DNA of 64,000 bases from Corynebacterium sp. 122RC1. GTDB lineage: Bacteria; Actinomycetota; Actinomycetes; Mycobacteriales; Mycobacteriaceae. The translations under genes and the position numbers were made by a program. The stretch is taken from assembly GCF_024580955.1 (NCBI RefSeq), contig NZ_JANIKD010000005.1:62001-126000 (forward strand), given 5' to 3'. How positions within the stretch are numbered: position 1 is the first letter of the stretch; every line of letters begins with the position of its first letter. The notes beneath the pieces were generated by a model that did not search any database, was not told the DNA's origin, and saw only the letters and a list, made by a program, of their open reading frames with translations. Positions 9,577 through 18,288 of the stretch are shown here, in pieces.

Positions 9577-12500
9577 ATGAGCAATCACAGCAACAGCGCG
9601 CGCACAACACTGCCCACCATTGGCGCGTTGGGCCTCAACGGTATGCACGCACACCAGGACCTGGAGTGGCTGGGGTGGTGGAACACAGAAAGCATTGACT
9701 TGCTCTGGGGCCTCACCGGCGTAGGTGACCCAGACCTCGCCCTCAACACCCTCATCCGCCTCATGCAAACCGTGGATGACGCCGAACGCGCCGAGCTCGA
9801 CGCTCAGCTCCGCAGCGACCTCACCTTCCGAGTCCGCCTGTTTTCCCTCCTCGGTGGGTCCGCAACCTTGGGCGACCACCTTGTGGCCAATCCACACCTG
9901 TGGCGGGAAATCAGCAAACCCATCCCCACCCGAGCGGATATGTTCAAAGAGTTGCTCAGCGCCATCGAGGCGGAGCCCGCGGGGGAAGTGGTTCCCGAAG
10001 GGGAAGCAGAGGGAGAAGGGGTAGGTGCCCAAGAACCAGATCCAGACCCCAACCCAGATCCAGCATCCGCAGACCTCCGCAGCCACGGCACATACCGCGC
10101 CGGGCCTTCCCGATCCGGCGCTGAGGCCGAGCAGGTTCTGCGCAAGACCTACCGCAACCTGCTGTTGCGCATCGCCGCAGTGGACTTGGCCGGCACGTAC
10201 CTTGACGATCCCCGCCGCCAAGGCCAGCCCGCCGTGGGCTTCCGGGTTGTCACCAACGCCCTCGCGGACCTCGCCGATGCGGCGCTCACCAGCGCCTTGG
10301 CCGTGGCCGTGCGCACCGTCTATGGGGACGCACCAATCGACTCTCGTCTCGCGGTCATCGCCATGGGCAAGTGCGGCGCGAGGGAACTCAACTACATCTC
10401 GGACGTGGACGTTATCTTCGTTGCCGAGCCAGTAACCGCACGCGGCACCAGGCTGGCCGGTGAGTTCATTCGCATCGGCTGCAACGCCTTCTTTGAAGTG
10501 GATGCGGCACTGCGCCCAGAGGGCAAGCACGGCGCGCTCACAAGAACTCTGGAATCCCACGTCACCTACTACAAACGCTGGGCAGACACCTGGGAGTTCC
10601 AAGCTCTGCTCAAGGCCCGCCCGATGACCGGGTATATGCCCCTGGGCCAGGCCTATCACCAAGCCATCGGCCCCATGGTGTGGGAAGCCAGCCAGCGAGA
10701 ATCCTTCGTAGACGACGTCCAAGCCATGCGCCGCCGCGTCCTGGACAACGTGCCAGAAAAGCTCAAAATACGGGAGCTGAAACTGGGCGAGGGCGGCCTG
10801 CGCGACGTCGAATTCGCCGTGCAACTCCTGCAGCTCGTCCATGGGCGTTCCGACGAAACCCTGCGGGTTCTAGCCACAGTGGATGCACTTGAGGCTTTGG
10901 TGGCTGGCGGTTACGTCGGCCGCGAAGACGGCTCTGAACTGGTGCGCGCATATGAATTTCTGCGTCTGCTGGAACACCGTCTCCAACTCCAAAAGGTCAA
11001 GCGCACACATACGCTTCCGCAAGAGTCCGATGCGAAGAATCTTCGGTGGTTGGCCCGCGCCTCCGGAATGAAGAGTTCCAAACTGGCGTCTTCTGAGCAG
11101 GCTTTGGATGACACCCTTCGCAAGGTCCGCCTGCAAATCTCAAGCCTGCACCGAAAGCTGTTCTATCGCCCACTGCTCAACTCGGTGGTGAACTTCGATG
11201 CCGGCACCATCAACCTCAGCCCCGAGGCGGCGAAGCTGCAACTGAAAGCCCTGCGCTACCGCTTCCCCGACCGTGCGTTTGAGCACCTCAAGGCTCTTGC
11301 GGCAGGCAGTGGGCGAAAGGCTAAAATCCAGGCGCTCCTGCTGCCAATCCTCATGGAGTGGCTGGCAAACACGGCTGACCCAGACGCAGGCTTGCTCAAC
11401 TACCGCAAGCTCTCCGAGGCGGCCGAGGACCGCACATGGTTCCTGCGCATGCTGCGTGATGAGGGAATCGTGGCCCAACGCCTCATGACTATTTTGGGCA
11501 ACTCTCCATACGCTGCTGACCTGTTCATTTCCACCCCGGACGTGGTCAAGTTACTCGGCGACGGCGCCACCGGCCCCAAACTTCTGGAACGCTCCTCAGA
11601 CACGATCACCAAATCCCTGGTGGCCGCCGCCGGTAGGCAAAACGACCCCACGAAGGCGATTAACGTGGCTCGCTCGCTGCGCAGAAACGAGCTTGCCCGC
11701 GTGGCCGCGGCTGACCTGCTGAGCCTGATGGGCACCCGTGAGGTCTGCGAAAGCCTGTCCAACGTGTGGAACGCGGTGTTGGAGGCCGCAATCCGGGCGG
11801 AGGTCAAAGCCTCGCTGAAGGAACTCGGCGTGGACAAACCACTGGCGCGTATTGCCGTGATTGGCATGGGCCGCCTAGGGGGCGCGGAACTTGGCTATGG
11901 CTCGGACGCCGACGTGATGTTCGTGTGCGATCCCGCTGAAGGTGTTGACGAAAACGATGCCGTGAAGTGGGCCATCAGTGTGTGCGAGGGCCTGCGCACC
12001 CGCCTGGCCACGCCTTCGGGCGACCCACCACTGGAAGTGGACTTGGGCCTGCGTCCTGAGGGGCGTTCGGGTGCGGCGGTGCGCACGCTGGAGTCCTACA
12101 AGCAGTACTACGAACGCTGGGGCGAAATCTGGGAAATCCAGGCATTGCTTCGCGCCACTGACGTTGCAGGCGACCGCGACCTCGGCGTGCGATTCCTCAA
12201 GATGATCGACACCTTCCGCTACCCAGCCCAAGGCACCAGCGCGGCCACCATCAAAGAGGTGCGCCGCATGAAAGCTCGCGTGGACAACGAGCGCCTTCCC
12301 CGTGGCGCCGACCGCAACACGCACACCAAGCTGGGCAGGGGAGCACTCACAGACATTGAATGGACGGTGCAACTGCTCACCCTGGAACACGCCCACGAGT
12401 ACCCCCAACTGCAGAACACTTCAACTTTGGAGGTCCTGGAGGCAATCGGTGAGGCCGGAATCCTGCCTGCCACCCAAGTGGACATCCTTACCGAGGCCTG

Positions 12501-12726
12501 GCTCACCGCCACCGAGGCCCGCAACTCCATTGTGTTGGTGCGCGGAAAGCGCGTGGATCAACTCCCACAGCCAGGCCCCCAATTGGCCGCGGTAGCTGGC
12601 GCTGCCGGTTGGGACCCAAACCAGTCCCAAGAATTCCTGGACCACTACCTCAAGGTCACCCGCCGCGCCCGTAAAGTGGTGGACCAGGTGTTCTGGGGAG
12701 AAGAGGTATCGCCCCACGAATACTAG
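9577..12726 (+). CDS. glnE: Bifunctional glutamine synthetase adenylyltransferase/deadenylase
   Basis: This 1049-aa enzyme adds and removes AMP on the regulatory Tyr of glutamine synthetase. Two nucleotidyltransferase modules are visible: ISDVDVIF near 295 (N-terminal, deadenylating half in E. coli) and GSDADVMF near 775 (C-terminal, adenylating half), each followed by a LRPEG motif and a GRGALTDIEW or GEGGLRDVEF helix. Residues 130-165 are a variable acidic Glu/Asp/Pro insert. The start at 9577 has a CAGGAG site; the longer frame overlaps glnA2 and is rejected. Its target is presumably GlnA1 at 31-32.4 kb. Confidence 0.95.
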   Translation: MSNHSNSARTTLPTIGALGLNGMHAHQDLEWLGWWNTESIDLLWGLTGVGDPDLALNTLIRLMQTVDDAERAELDAQLRSDLTFRVRLFSLLGGSATLGDHLVANPHLWREISKPIPTRADMFKELLSAIEAEPAGEVVPEGEAEGEGVGAQEPDPDPNPDPASADLRSHGTYRAGPSRSGAEAEQVLRKTYRNLLLRIAAVDLAGTYLDDPRRQGQPAVGFRVVTNALADLADAALTSALAVAVRTVYGDAPIDSRLAVIAMGKCGARELNYISDVDVIFVAEPVTARGTRLAGEFIRIGCNAFFEVDAALRPEGKHGALTRTLESHVTYYKRWADTWEFQALLKARPMTGYMPLGQAYHQAIGPMVWEASQRESFVDDVQAMRRRVLDNVPEKLKIRELKLGEGGLRDVEFAVQLLQLVHGRSDETLRVLATVDALEALVAGGYVGREDGSELVRAYEFLRLLEHRLQLQKVKRTHTLPQESDAKNLRWLARASGMKSSKLASSEQALDDTLRKVRLQISSLHRKLFYRPLLNSVVNFDAGTINLSPEAAKLQLKALRYRFPDRAFEHLKALAAGSGRKAKIQALLLPILMEWLANTADPDAGLLNYRKLSEAAEDRTWFLRMLRDEGIVAQRLMTILGNSPYAADLFISTPDVVKLLGDGATGPKLLERSSDTITKSLVAAAGRQNDPTKAINVARSLRRNELARVAAADLLSLMGTREVCESLSNVWNAVLEAAIRAEVKASLKELGVDKPLARIAVIGMGRLGGAELGYGSDADVMFVCDPAEGVDENDAVKWAISVCEGLRTRLATPSGDPPLEVDLGLRPEGRSGAAVRTLESYKQYYERWGEIWEIQALLRATDVAGDRDLGVRFLKMIDTFRYPAQGTSAATIKEVRRMKARVDNERLPRGADRNTHTKLGRGALTDIEWTVQLLTLEHAHEYPQLQNTSTLEVLEAIGEAGILPATQVDILTEAWLTATEARNSIVLVRGKRVDQLPQPGPQLAAVAGAAGWDPNQSQEFLDHYLKVTRRARKVVDQVFWGEEVSPHEY

Positions 12727-12827
12727 AAATACCAGGGTGAAATGGGGGAGATCCCCCAGTGACGGCAGGCAGCACCGCGCCTAGCCTTGGAAAGGGTACG
12801 CAGCCCGCCCACCACGAAGGAAGCACA

Positions 12828-13127
12828 ATGGCTATCGAACTCTCATTGGATCTCTCCCAGGCAACCCTTGCTGACCTGCAAACCTTCATCCAGGCGGTGG
12901 AGGCCACCGGCACACCGGGGAGCACCGAACTCCACCTCGAAGGTGCAACCCTGCGCATCGCAGCAAACCCAACGAATCCCGATAAAACAGCACATTCTAC
13001 GAACACCGCGCACAGCGCTCGCAAACCCAGCTCAGACCGTGGTTTCCAACCTGATGGACAATCCCTGCAGTGGCTGCTCGACCGCGTGCTAGAGGTGCGA
13101 AACTCAGTGAACAACCCTCCTCACTAG
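12828..13127 (+). CDS. Hypothetical protein, 99 aa
   Basis: A short protein I do not recognise. It begins MAIELSLDLSQATLADLQTFIQAVE, a likely beta strand plus amphipathic helix, then a TELHLEGATLRIAA strand, a Thr/Asn/Ser-rich linker and a C-terminal helix (LQWLLDRVLEVRNSV). No signal peptide or membrane segment. A GAAGGA ribosome site precedes the ATG at 12828. It is 101 bp downstream of glnE on the same strand. The pattern of strand-helix-strand suggests a small folded domain, but this is inference. Confidence 0.65.
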   Translation: MAIELSLDLSQATLADLQTFIQAVEATGTPGSTELHLEGATLRIAANPTNPDKTAHSTNTAHSARKPSSDRGFQPDGQSLQWLLDRVLEVRNSVNNPPH

Positions 13128-13131
13128 CCAC

Positions 13132-14397
13132 TCATTTAGCCCAAGAGCCGCGCCTTCCGGTTTCTCCGGCTCTGGCCACCACATACCCGGCCATGCCAGC
13201 CACAATCACGGCGCCCACAGCGAGCCAGGCGAATCGGAAGTCCGGCCAGGAGTAGGTGCCTGCGGGGTTGTGCTGCACCAGCAGCCACCCGAGCGCCTGT
13301 GAGCCGATCACGGTGGCAGTGAACCCACCCATGTTCGCCAACCCGGTGGCGGTGGCCAGCACGGGGAGGGGCATGCGTTCGCGGACGGTGTCAAAGCCAA
13401 AACTGGAAGCCGGCACCAACATCGCGAGCACGATCAGCATGAAGGTCACCGCCGCCACGCCGCGTGGGCTGTCGGTGGCGAAAAACCACAGCAACAACAC
13501 CAAGCTGGCGCCAGCGGCGAGCACTGCAACGTCGCCGCGACGAACCCCCGCGCGGGAGGAAATCCAGCCATGCACTGGGGCGGCGAGCGCGCCAGCGAAC
13601 GTCTGGACGCTGAAAGCGAAGGCGACGTCGGCAGGTGCCAACCCCATGCCGAGTTTCATCAACGGCGCACCCCACAGCAGCAGGAAGATGGCGCTCGGCG
13701 CAACACCCACCCAGTGGACGAAGAAGGCCTGCCACACTACCCGGGACCGCACCACCTGCCGCAGGTTCGCCTTCAAGTGAGCGAGCATCCGCTGCCCGCT
13801 GGCTGAAGGCGTGTGCGAGGTTGTGATGAGCAACCCCGCCGCGAAAGCGTTAATGATGCCCACCGCGCCGAGCCCCACGAACGCCTGTGGCCACCCGCCC
13901 CACGGCGCCTGCAGAACCAAGAAGAAGGGTATCGCAGAAAGCACCTGCCCGAACTGCCCCAATGCGGTGGTGAACTGCAGGAATACGGGTGCTCGTTTGG
14001 CGGGGATCCATTCGGGGATGATGCGCAGGACGGAGAGGAACGCGGTGGCGTCACCCATGCCGATGGGCACGCGGGCGGCGAGCGCCCATCCGTAGCTCGG
14101 CGCGAAGCCGAGGAGAATTTGGCCGAGGCCCATGATGAGTGCGCCAATGAGTAGCATCTTTTTGGGGCCGAAGCGGTCGATGGCAAGGCCCATCGGGATT
14201 TGGGAAGCCGCGTACACGCCGATTTGCAAGGTGGTGAACACCGCCAGCGCGTTGGCATCCACCTGGAAGCGGTCCATTGCTGCCACCCCGGCTACGCCGA
14301 AGCTGGTGCGGCCCGTGATTGCCAGGATGTAGACGCAGGTGGCGGCGAACCAAATGGTCACCGCCTTCCTACTCAGGCGATCAGGCGTTGCGCTCAT
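13132..14397 (-). CDS. MFS transporter
   Basis: A 421-aa integral membrane protein with about 12 hydrophobic segments and the MFS motif between TM2 and TM3 (GLAIDRFGPKKML). Substrate is not evident; the sequence resembles the sugar phosphate/anion or nitrate-nitrite-like exporters only in general form. The start overlaps the stop of the upstream sortase-like gene by 17 bp, which points to one transcript and translational coupling. The C-terminus is basic (TGRRGSWAK). Confidence 0.88.
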   Translation of the reverse strand: MSATPDRLSRKAVTIWFAATCVYILAITGRTSFGVAGVAAMDRFQVDANALAVFTTLQIGVYAASQIPMGLAIDRFGPKKMLLIGALIMGLGQILLGFAPSYGWALAARVPIGMGDATAFLSVLRIIPEWIPAKRAPVFLQFTTALGQFGQVLSAIPFFLVLQAPWGGWPQAFVGLGAVGIINAFAAGLLITTSHTPSASGQRMLAHLKANLRQVVRSRVVWQAFFVHWVGVAPSAIFLLLWGAPLMKLGMGLAPADVAFAFSVQTFAGALAAPVHGWISSRAGVRRGDVAVLAAGASLVLLLWFFATDSPRGVAAVTFMLIVLAMLVPASSFGFDTVRERMPLPVLATATGLANMGGFTATVIGSQALGWLLVQHNPAGTYSWPDFRFAWLAVGAVIVAGMAGYVVARAGETGRRGSWAK

Positions 14398-15154
14398 CAG
14401 CGAGGTGGCCGTGGACGATCACGTTGAAGCCAAGGTCGGCGGAGCCGTCGGTAGAGCAGGCGATGAGCACGATGCGCCCGGGGATGTGCTCGTCTACCAG
14501 CCAGGCGTCGTCGATGGCCTCGTACTTGTCAATCAGGTACGTGCCGTCCACGATCCACTCGCGCGCATTGCCGCTGGCATCCGCCATGGTGATCCGCGAG
14601 CCGTTGAGCACCGCGGTAGGGTAGCGCGACACCTGTACACCGCCCACGCCACTAATCACTTCCGGGGCGTTGAAGTTCACGTTCGCCGTGGCCAGCTCCG
14701 AAATCGGGTTGAATACCAGCGGTGCCTGCCCCCAGGCGTGCCCCAGCACATAGGTGGTGCCGGCCTCGGCGGTGGTGGGCGATTGTCCCCAGCCTTCCAC
14801 CCAGCGCACCATCGTGTCCTGCGGCCCTGCCGGGTTCAGCGGGAGCACATAGGGCATGGAGTCATAGGTTGCGTTGGTGATTGCCGCAGGGCCGTCCATT
14901 CGGAATGTCCCCACGCCCACCGGCGCCTGCCCCTCGTTCACATGCGGCGCGGCAGAGGTGGTAGGTGCCAGAGAGGTTGTGCTGGTCGGCGCGGTACTCG
15001 TTGCAGGCGCCGGAGCTTCCTCCGCGAAAGAGCATCCGACGAGGCCAGCACAGCCCACAACGCACACCGCCACACCTGCCGCACCCTTGGCCCACACCTT
15101 CTTGGGCTGCTCTGCGGAGGTGAGTTGCTCACTACGGAGGCGGGGCAGGTGCAC
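14381..15154 (-). CDS. Sortase-like lipoprotein (class E/F-like)
   Basis: A 257-aa secreted protein. Residues 22-41 form a signal segment ending in a lipobox LVGC (Cys41), so lipid anchoring is likely; a Ala/Thr/Ser/Pro linker (45-78) follows. The rest fits a sortase fold: TYVLGHAWG supplies the His (H139) and VLIACSTDG the Cys (C233). The Arg that sortases carry about 8-15 residues after the Cys is not seen; that strand reads DLGFNVIVHGHL. The start is GTG at 15154. It probably shares an operon with the MFS gene. A real transpeptidase, a hydrolase or an inactive relative are all possible. Confidence 0.72.
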   Translation of the reverse strand: MHLPRLRSEQLTSAEQPKKVWAKGAAGVAVCVVGCAGLVGCSFAEEAPAPATSTAPTSTTSLAPTTSAAPHVNEGQAPVGVGTFRMDGPAAITNATYDSMPYVLPLNPAGPQDTMVRWVEGWGQSPTTAEAGTTYVLGHAWGQAPLVFNPISELATANVNFNAPEVISGVGGVQVSRYPTAVLNGSRITMADASGNAREWIVDGTYLIDKYEAIDDAWLVDEHIPGRIVLIACSTDGSADLGFNVIVHGHLADERNA

Positions 15155-15299
15155 GGTGAACTCTTTTCGGTGGAGAAGTGGAGAACATTAAGGACAAGAG
15201 AAGTTGGTTCAAAACTAAGAGTATAAGCGCTTCGCCTCCGCAACACCCCTGCCTGCTTGGGGTGTGCTGCGCTGGCGTGCATCTATTAAGGTGGATCGG

Positions 15300-16742
15300 G
15301 TGAAATACATTTCTACTCGCGATTCCCAAGCAACTCCTGCGAATTTTACAGACATTTTGCTCGGTGGCCTGGCACCCGACGGCGGCCTGTACCTGCCGGA
15401 GGAATACCCGCAGTTGGATGACGCCACGCTGAATCGTTGGCGCGAATTGCTCGCGAGTAGTGGCAGCTCAGGTTATGCCAAGCTCGCCGCGGAGGTGCTC
15501 AAGCTGTTTGTCACGGACATCCCGGAGGCAGATCTTGAGGCGATTGCTGCGCGCGCGTACACCACGGAGAAGTTCTCGAGCGCTGAAATTGTGCCGGTGA
15601 CCAGGCTCAACGACCAACTTTACATCGGCCACCTCTCCGAAGGCCCAACCGCTGCCTTCAAAGACATGGCCATGCAGCTCCTGGGCGAGCTGTTCGAATA
15701 CGAGCTTGCCCGCCGCGGTGCCACGCTGAATATCCTGGGCGCTACCAGCGGCGACACCGGCTCCTCCGCGGAATACGCCATGCGCGGGCGCGAGGGCATC
15801 AAGGTGTTCATGCTCACCCCAAAGGATCGCATGACTCCCTTCCAGCAGGCGCAAATGTTTGGCCTGGATGACCCGAACATCTTCAACATCGCCCTGGACG
15901 GCGTGTTCGACGACTGCCAGGACGTAGTAAAGGCCGTCTCCGCGGACGCAGAGTTCAAGGCACGCAACAGCATCGGCGCGGTGAACTCCATCAACTGGGC
16001 GCGCCTCATGGCGCAGGTGGTGTACTACATCAACTGCTGGCTGAAGGTGACGGACTCCAATGAGCAGAAGGTGAGCTTCAGCGTCCCAACTGGCAACTTC
16101 GGCGACATTTGTGCAGGTCACATTGCCAAGCAAATGGGCCTGCCGATCGACCGCCTCATCGTGGCCACCAACGAAAACGACGTGCTGGACGAATTCTTCC
16201 GCACCGGCCACTATCGCGTGCGCACCTCCGCCCAAACCTTCGAAACCTCCAGCCCCTCAATGGACATCTCCAGGGCCTCCAACTTCGAACGCTTCATCTT
16301 CGACCTCCTCGGCCGCGACGCCTCCCGCACCGCCGATCTCTTCGGCACCCAGGTCAAGCAGGGTGGCTTCTCGCTTTCCGACGACACCGCCTTCCCCGCC
16401 GCCGCACAGCAATACGGCTTCCTCTCCGGTTCATCCACCCACGCCGACCGGCTTGCCACCATCAAGGCAATCAAGGACGAGTTCGGCGTCTTGGTGGACC
16501 CTCACACCGCCGACGGCATCAAAGTTGCCCAAAGCTGGCTCGACGAGGTGGACACCCCAATCGTCTGCCTGGAAACTGCCCTGCCAGTTAAGTTCGCCGA
16601 CACCATCCAAGAAGCCATCGGTTCATTCCCCGAGGTACCCGAGCGTTTCAAGGACATCCTCGACGGCCCCCGCATCGTCAAGGACATGCCCAACGACGCC
16701 GAGGCCGTCAAGCGCTACATCGAGGAATCCATTTCCGGCTAG
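15300..16742 (+). CDS. thrC: Threonine synthase
   Basis: A 480-aa PLP enzyme converting O-phosphohomoserine to threonine, the last step of the pathway. The N-terminus KYISTRDSQ.TP..F.DILLGGLAPDGGLYLPE is typical of the long (class II-type) bacterial ThrC. The PLP lysine is in GPTAAFKDMA near residue 120, and the phosphate loop is GATSGDTGSSAE. The GTG at 15300 is chosen: it has AAGGTGG upstream and gives the N-terminus of known homologues; the longer frame to 15264 is not supported. It stands alone, apart from hom-thrB, as in other corynebacteria. Confidence 0.95.
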   Translation: MKYISTRDSQATPANFTDILLGGLAPDGGLYLPEEYPQLDDATLNRWRELLASSGSSGYAKLAAEVLKLFVTDIPEADLEAIAARAYTTEKFSSAEIVPVTRLNDQLYIGHLSEGPTAAFKDMAMQLLGELFEYELARRGATLNILGATSGDTGSSAEYAMRGREGIKVFMLTPKDRMTPFQQAQMFGLDDPNIFNIALDGVFDDCQDVVKAVSADAEFKARNSIGAVNSINWARLMAQVVYYINCWLKVTDSNEQKVSFSVPTGNFGDICAGHIAKQMGLPIDRLIVATNENDVLDEFFRTGHYRVRTSAQTFETSSPSMDISRASNFERFIFDLLGRDASRTADLFGTQVKQGGFSLSDDTAFPAAAQQYGFLSGSSTHADRLATIKAIKDEFGVLVDPHTADGIKVAQSWLDEVDTPIVCLETALPVKFADTIQEAIGSFPEVPERFKDILDGPRIVKDMPNDAEAVKRYIEESISG

Positions 16743-16780
16743 TTCGCGCTTGGTTTGTGCGTAGACCGCGGTTTTGACGC

Positions 16781-17060
16781 GGGTAGGTTTTCAGGACACC
16801 TTCGGACCCGGCAGTGCGTGGGATAGAAAAAGGTGTCCTGGTTTCCGTCGCTGGTAGGTGGCGGAGGTTGGCGTGCATACCCCAGGGTAGGTTTTCAGGA
16901 CACCTTTGCACTCGGCAGTGCGCGGAAGAGAAAAAGGTGTCCTAGTTTCTGTCGTTGGTAGTTGGCGGAAGTTGGCGTGCATGCCCCAGGGTAGGTTTTC
17001 AGGACACCTTTGCACTCGGCAGTGCCCGGAAGAGAAAAAGGTGTCCTGGTTTCCGTCGCT
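16781..17060 (+). repeat. 104-bp tandem repeat, 2.7 copies, each with an inverted repeat
   Basis: Three units start at 16781, 16885 and 16989, a constant 104-bp period; the third stops after 72 bp. Each unit contains AGGACACCTT and, about 26-30 nt later, its perfect reverse complement AAGGTGTCCT. In units 2 and 3 the loop also holds a small GCACT/AGTGC stem. The rest of the 16743-17116 gap shows no gene; short minus-strand reading frames through it merely follow the period. A related copy lies at 30753-30823. Confidence 0.92.
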
Positions 17061-17116
17061 CGCACAAAACCGTCGCGCCACCCAGCCCCTTGACCAACCG
17101 CTGACCAAGCGCTGAC

Positions 17117-17536
17117 CTACTGCTTCCTCTTCGTGCCCCAGATGAGAAGCGCGAGCACGGAGGCCACAAAGCCGCCTGTGACGAGCCAGGTCGCGGGGGA
17201 GTGGAAGATCCAGTAGCCCTTGAGGGAGTACCACCATACGTTGGCGTCGGGAAATTGTTGGTTGATGTAGGTGGGGATGAACAAGGTGATGAAGCCGGTG
17301 CTCAGCAGCCCGAGCCAGCCGAGGAGGCCGGCGATGGGGCGCGTCGCGTGTACACCAAATGCAGTGGCGAGTGCAGCGAGGAAGCCCACGGCGCCACAAA
17401 GGATGCCAAAAACGGAGAGCACGGTAATCCACCAGACATTGGCGTCGATGGGGTTGCCAATAAAGATGTAGTAATGATCAACTTCGTGCTGGTGATCTAG
17501 GGAGAACCCAGGGATTTGAATGTCTGTTGGGACCAT
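17117..17536 (-). CDS. Small membrane protein, 139 aa
   Basis: A protein with a 35-residue polar N-terminus (DIQIPGFSLDHQHEVDHYY) and three strong hydrophobic segments: about 42-66, 72-96 and 115-135, ending in the basic tail WGTKRKQ. Two Trp-Trp pairs (ANVWW) precede membrane segments 1 and 3. I do not recognise the family. The start at 17536 is preferred over the longer frame to 17608, whose N-terminus looks like untranslated leader. It sits between the tandem repeat and a divergent Nudix gene. Confidence 0.7.
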   Translation of the reverse strand: MVPTDIQIPGFSLDHQHEVDHYYIFIGNPIDANVWWITVLSVFGILCGAVGFLAALATAFGVHATRPIAGLLGWLGLLSTGFITLFIPTYINQQFPDANVWWYSLKGYWIFHSPATWLVTGGFVASVLALLIWGTKRKQ

Positions 17537-17662
17537 GGGTTTAGAATACCGGCTCCCCTCGCCGCCCCAAGCGCTGCGCGTGTGAAGCTCAACACGGCAG
17601 GTGCGCATCAGGCGTTAGGATGGATTCGGTCAAAACCCCAAAGAGAAACGAAGGATCGCCCT

Positions 17663-18199
17663 ATGCCCACCCCCGATTTTGTGCTGAAGCTGCGTGAGAA
17701 GGTGGGCAATGACCCGCTGTTGTTGCCAGGGGTGACGGCGGTGGTGCTCCAAGACGTGCCTCCAGGTGCGCCGATTTCTGAGGTGCCCAAGGTGCTGTTG
17801 GTGAAGCGCGCAGACAACGGCGAGTGGACCCCGGTGACGGGAATCGTTGACCCCGGTGAGGAGCCGCACGCCGCCGCAGTGCGCGAGGTCCTGGAGGAAA
17901 CCGGGGTAAACGTGCAGGTGGAGGCGCTGCTCGGGGTGGGGGCGGTGGGCCCAGTGGAGTACCCGAACGGCGACGTCACCTTCTACATGGACACCGCCGT
18001 GCGCTGCAGCGTCATCGGGGACCCCACCGCCCGCGTCGGTGATGATGAATCCACTGATGTCGGTTGGTTCTCCGTGATGCAGATGCCACCGATGAAGCCC
18101 CGCTTCCGCCTCGTCATCGGCGACGCCGTCGCAAACCTCCGCCGCCCCGCAGGCTTCGCCCCGCGCCTCGGTTTCCAGAAGCGCGATCGCTTGCGCTGA
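17663..18199 (+). CDS. Nudix hydrolase
   Basis: A 178-aa protein with a full Nudix box, G-x5-E-x7-REVLEETGV (about residues 53-75), which binds Mg and cleaves a nucleoside diphosphate linked to another group. The substrate cannot be told; the family includes dNTP, ADP-ribose and coenzyme pyrophosphatases. ATG 17663 has a GAAGGA site (17650-17655). The long frame upstream is rejected since it runs into the opposite promoter region. The gene converges on gltD, with 89 bp between them holding a short GCGCGGCGAGGC direct repeat. Confidence 0.9.
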   Translation: MPTPDFVLKLREKVGNDPLLLPGVTAVVLQDVPPGAPISEVPKVLLVKRADNGEWTPVTGIVDPGEEPHAAAVREVLEETGVNVQVEALLGVGAVGPVEYPNGDVTFYMDTAVRCSVIGDPTARVGDDESTDVGWFSVMQMPPMKPRFRLVIGDAVANLRRPAGFAPRLGFQKRDRLR

Positions 18200-18288
18200 A
18201 TTGCCGACGCGCTCAAGGCCTAAGGTTTCCCAAGGCCCCAGGCGCGGCGAGGCCCAAGCGCGGCGAGGCTAGCCCCAACGCCAGTGAG

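Noticed and set aside
16781..17060. Possible CRISPR array
   Set aside because: The units are 104 bp and similar over their full length; there are no short repeats with unique spacers and no cas genes.
16791..17432. 213-aa minus-strand frame with repeated NQDTFFS/ETRTPF-like segments
   Set aside because: The protein repeats arise from translating the 104-bp DNA repeat; no ribosome site, and the reading runs into the real membrane-protein gene in another frame.
18219..18270. GC-rich direct repeat GCGCGGCGAGGC between the Nudix gene and gltD
   Set aside because: Two short copies only, no stable stem with T-run; likely chance in GC-rich convergent spacer.
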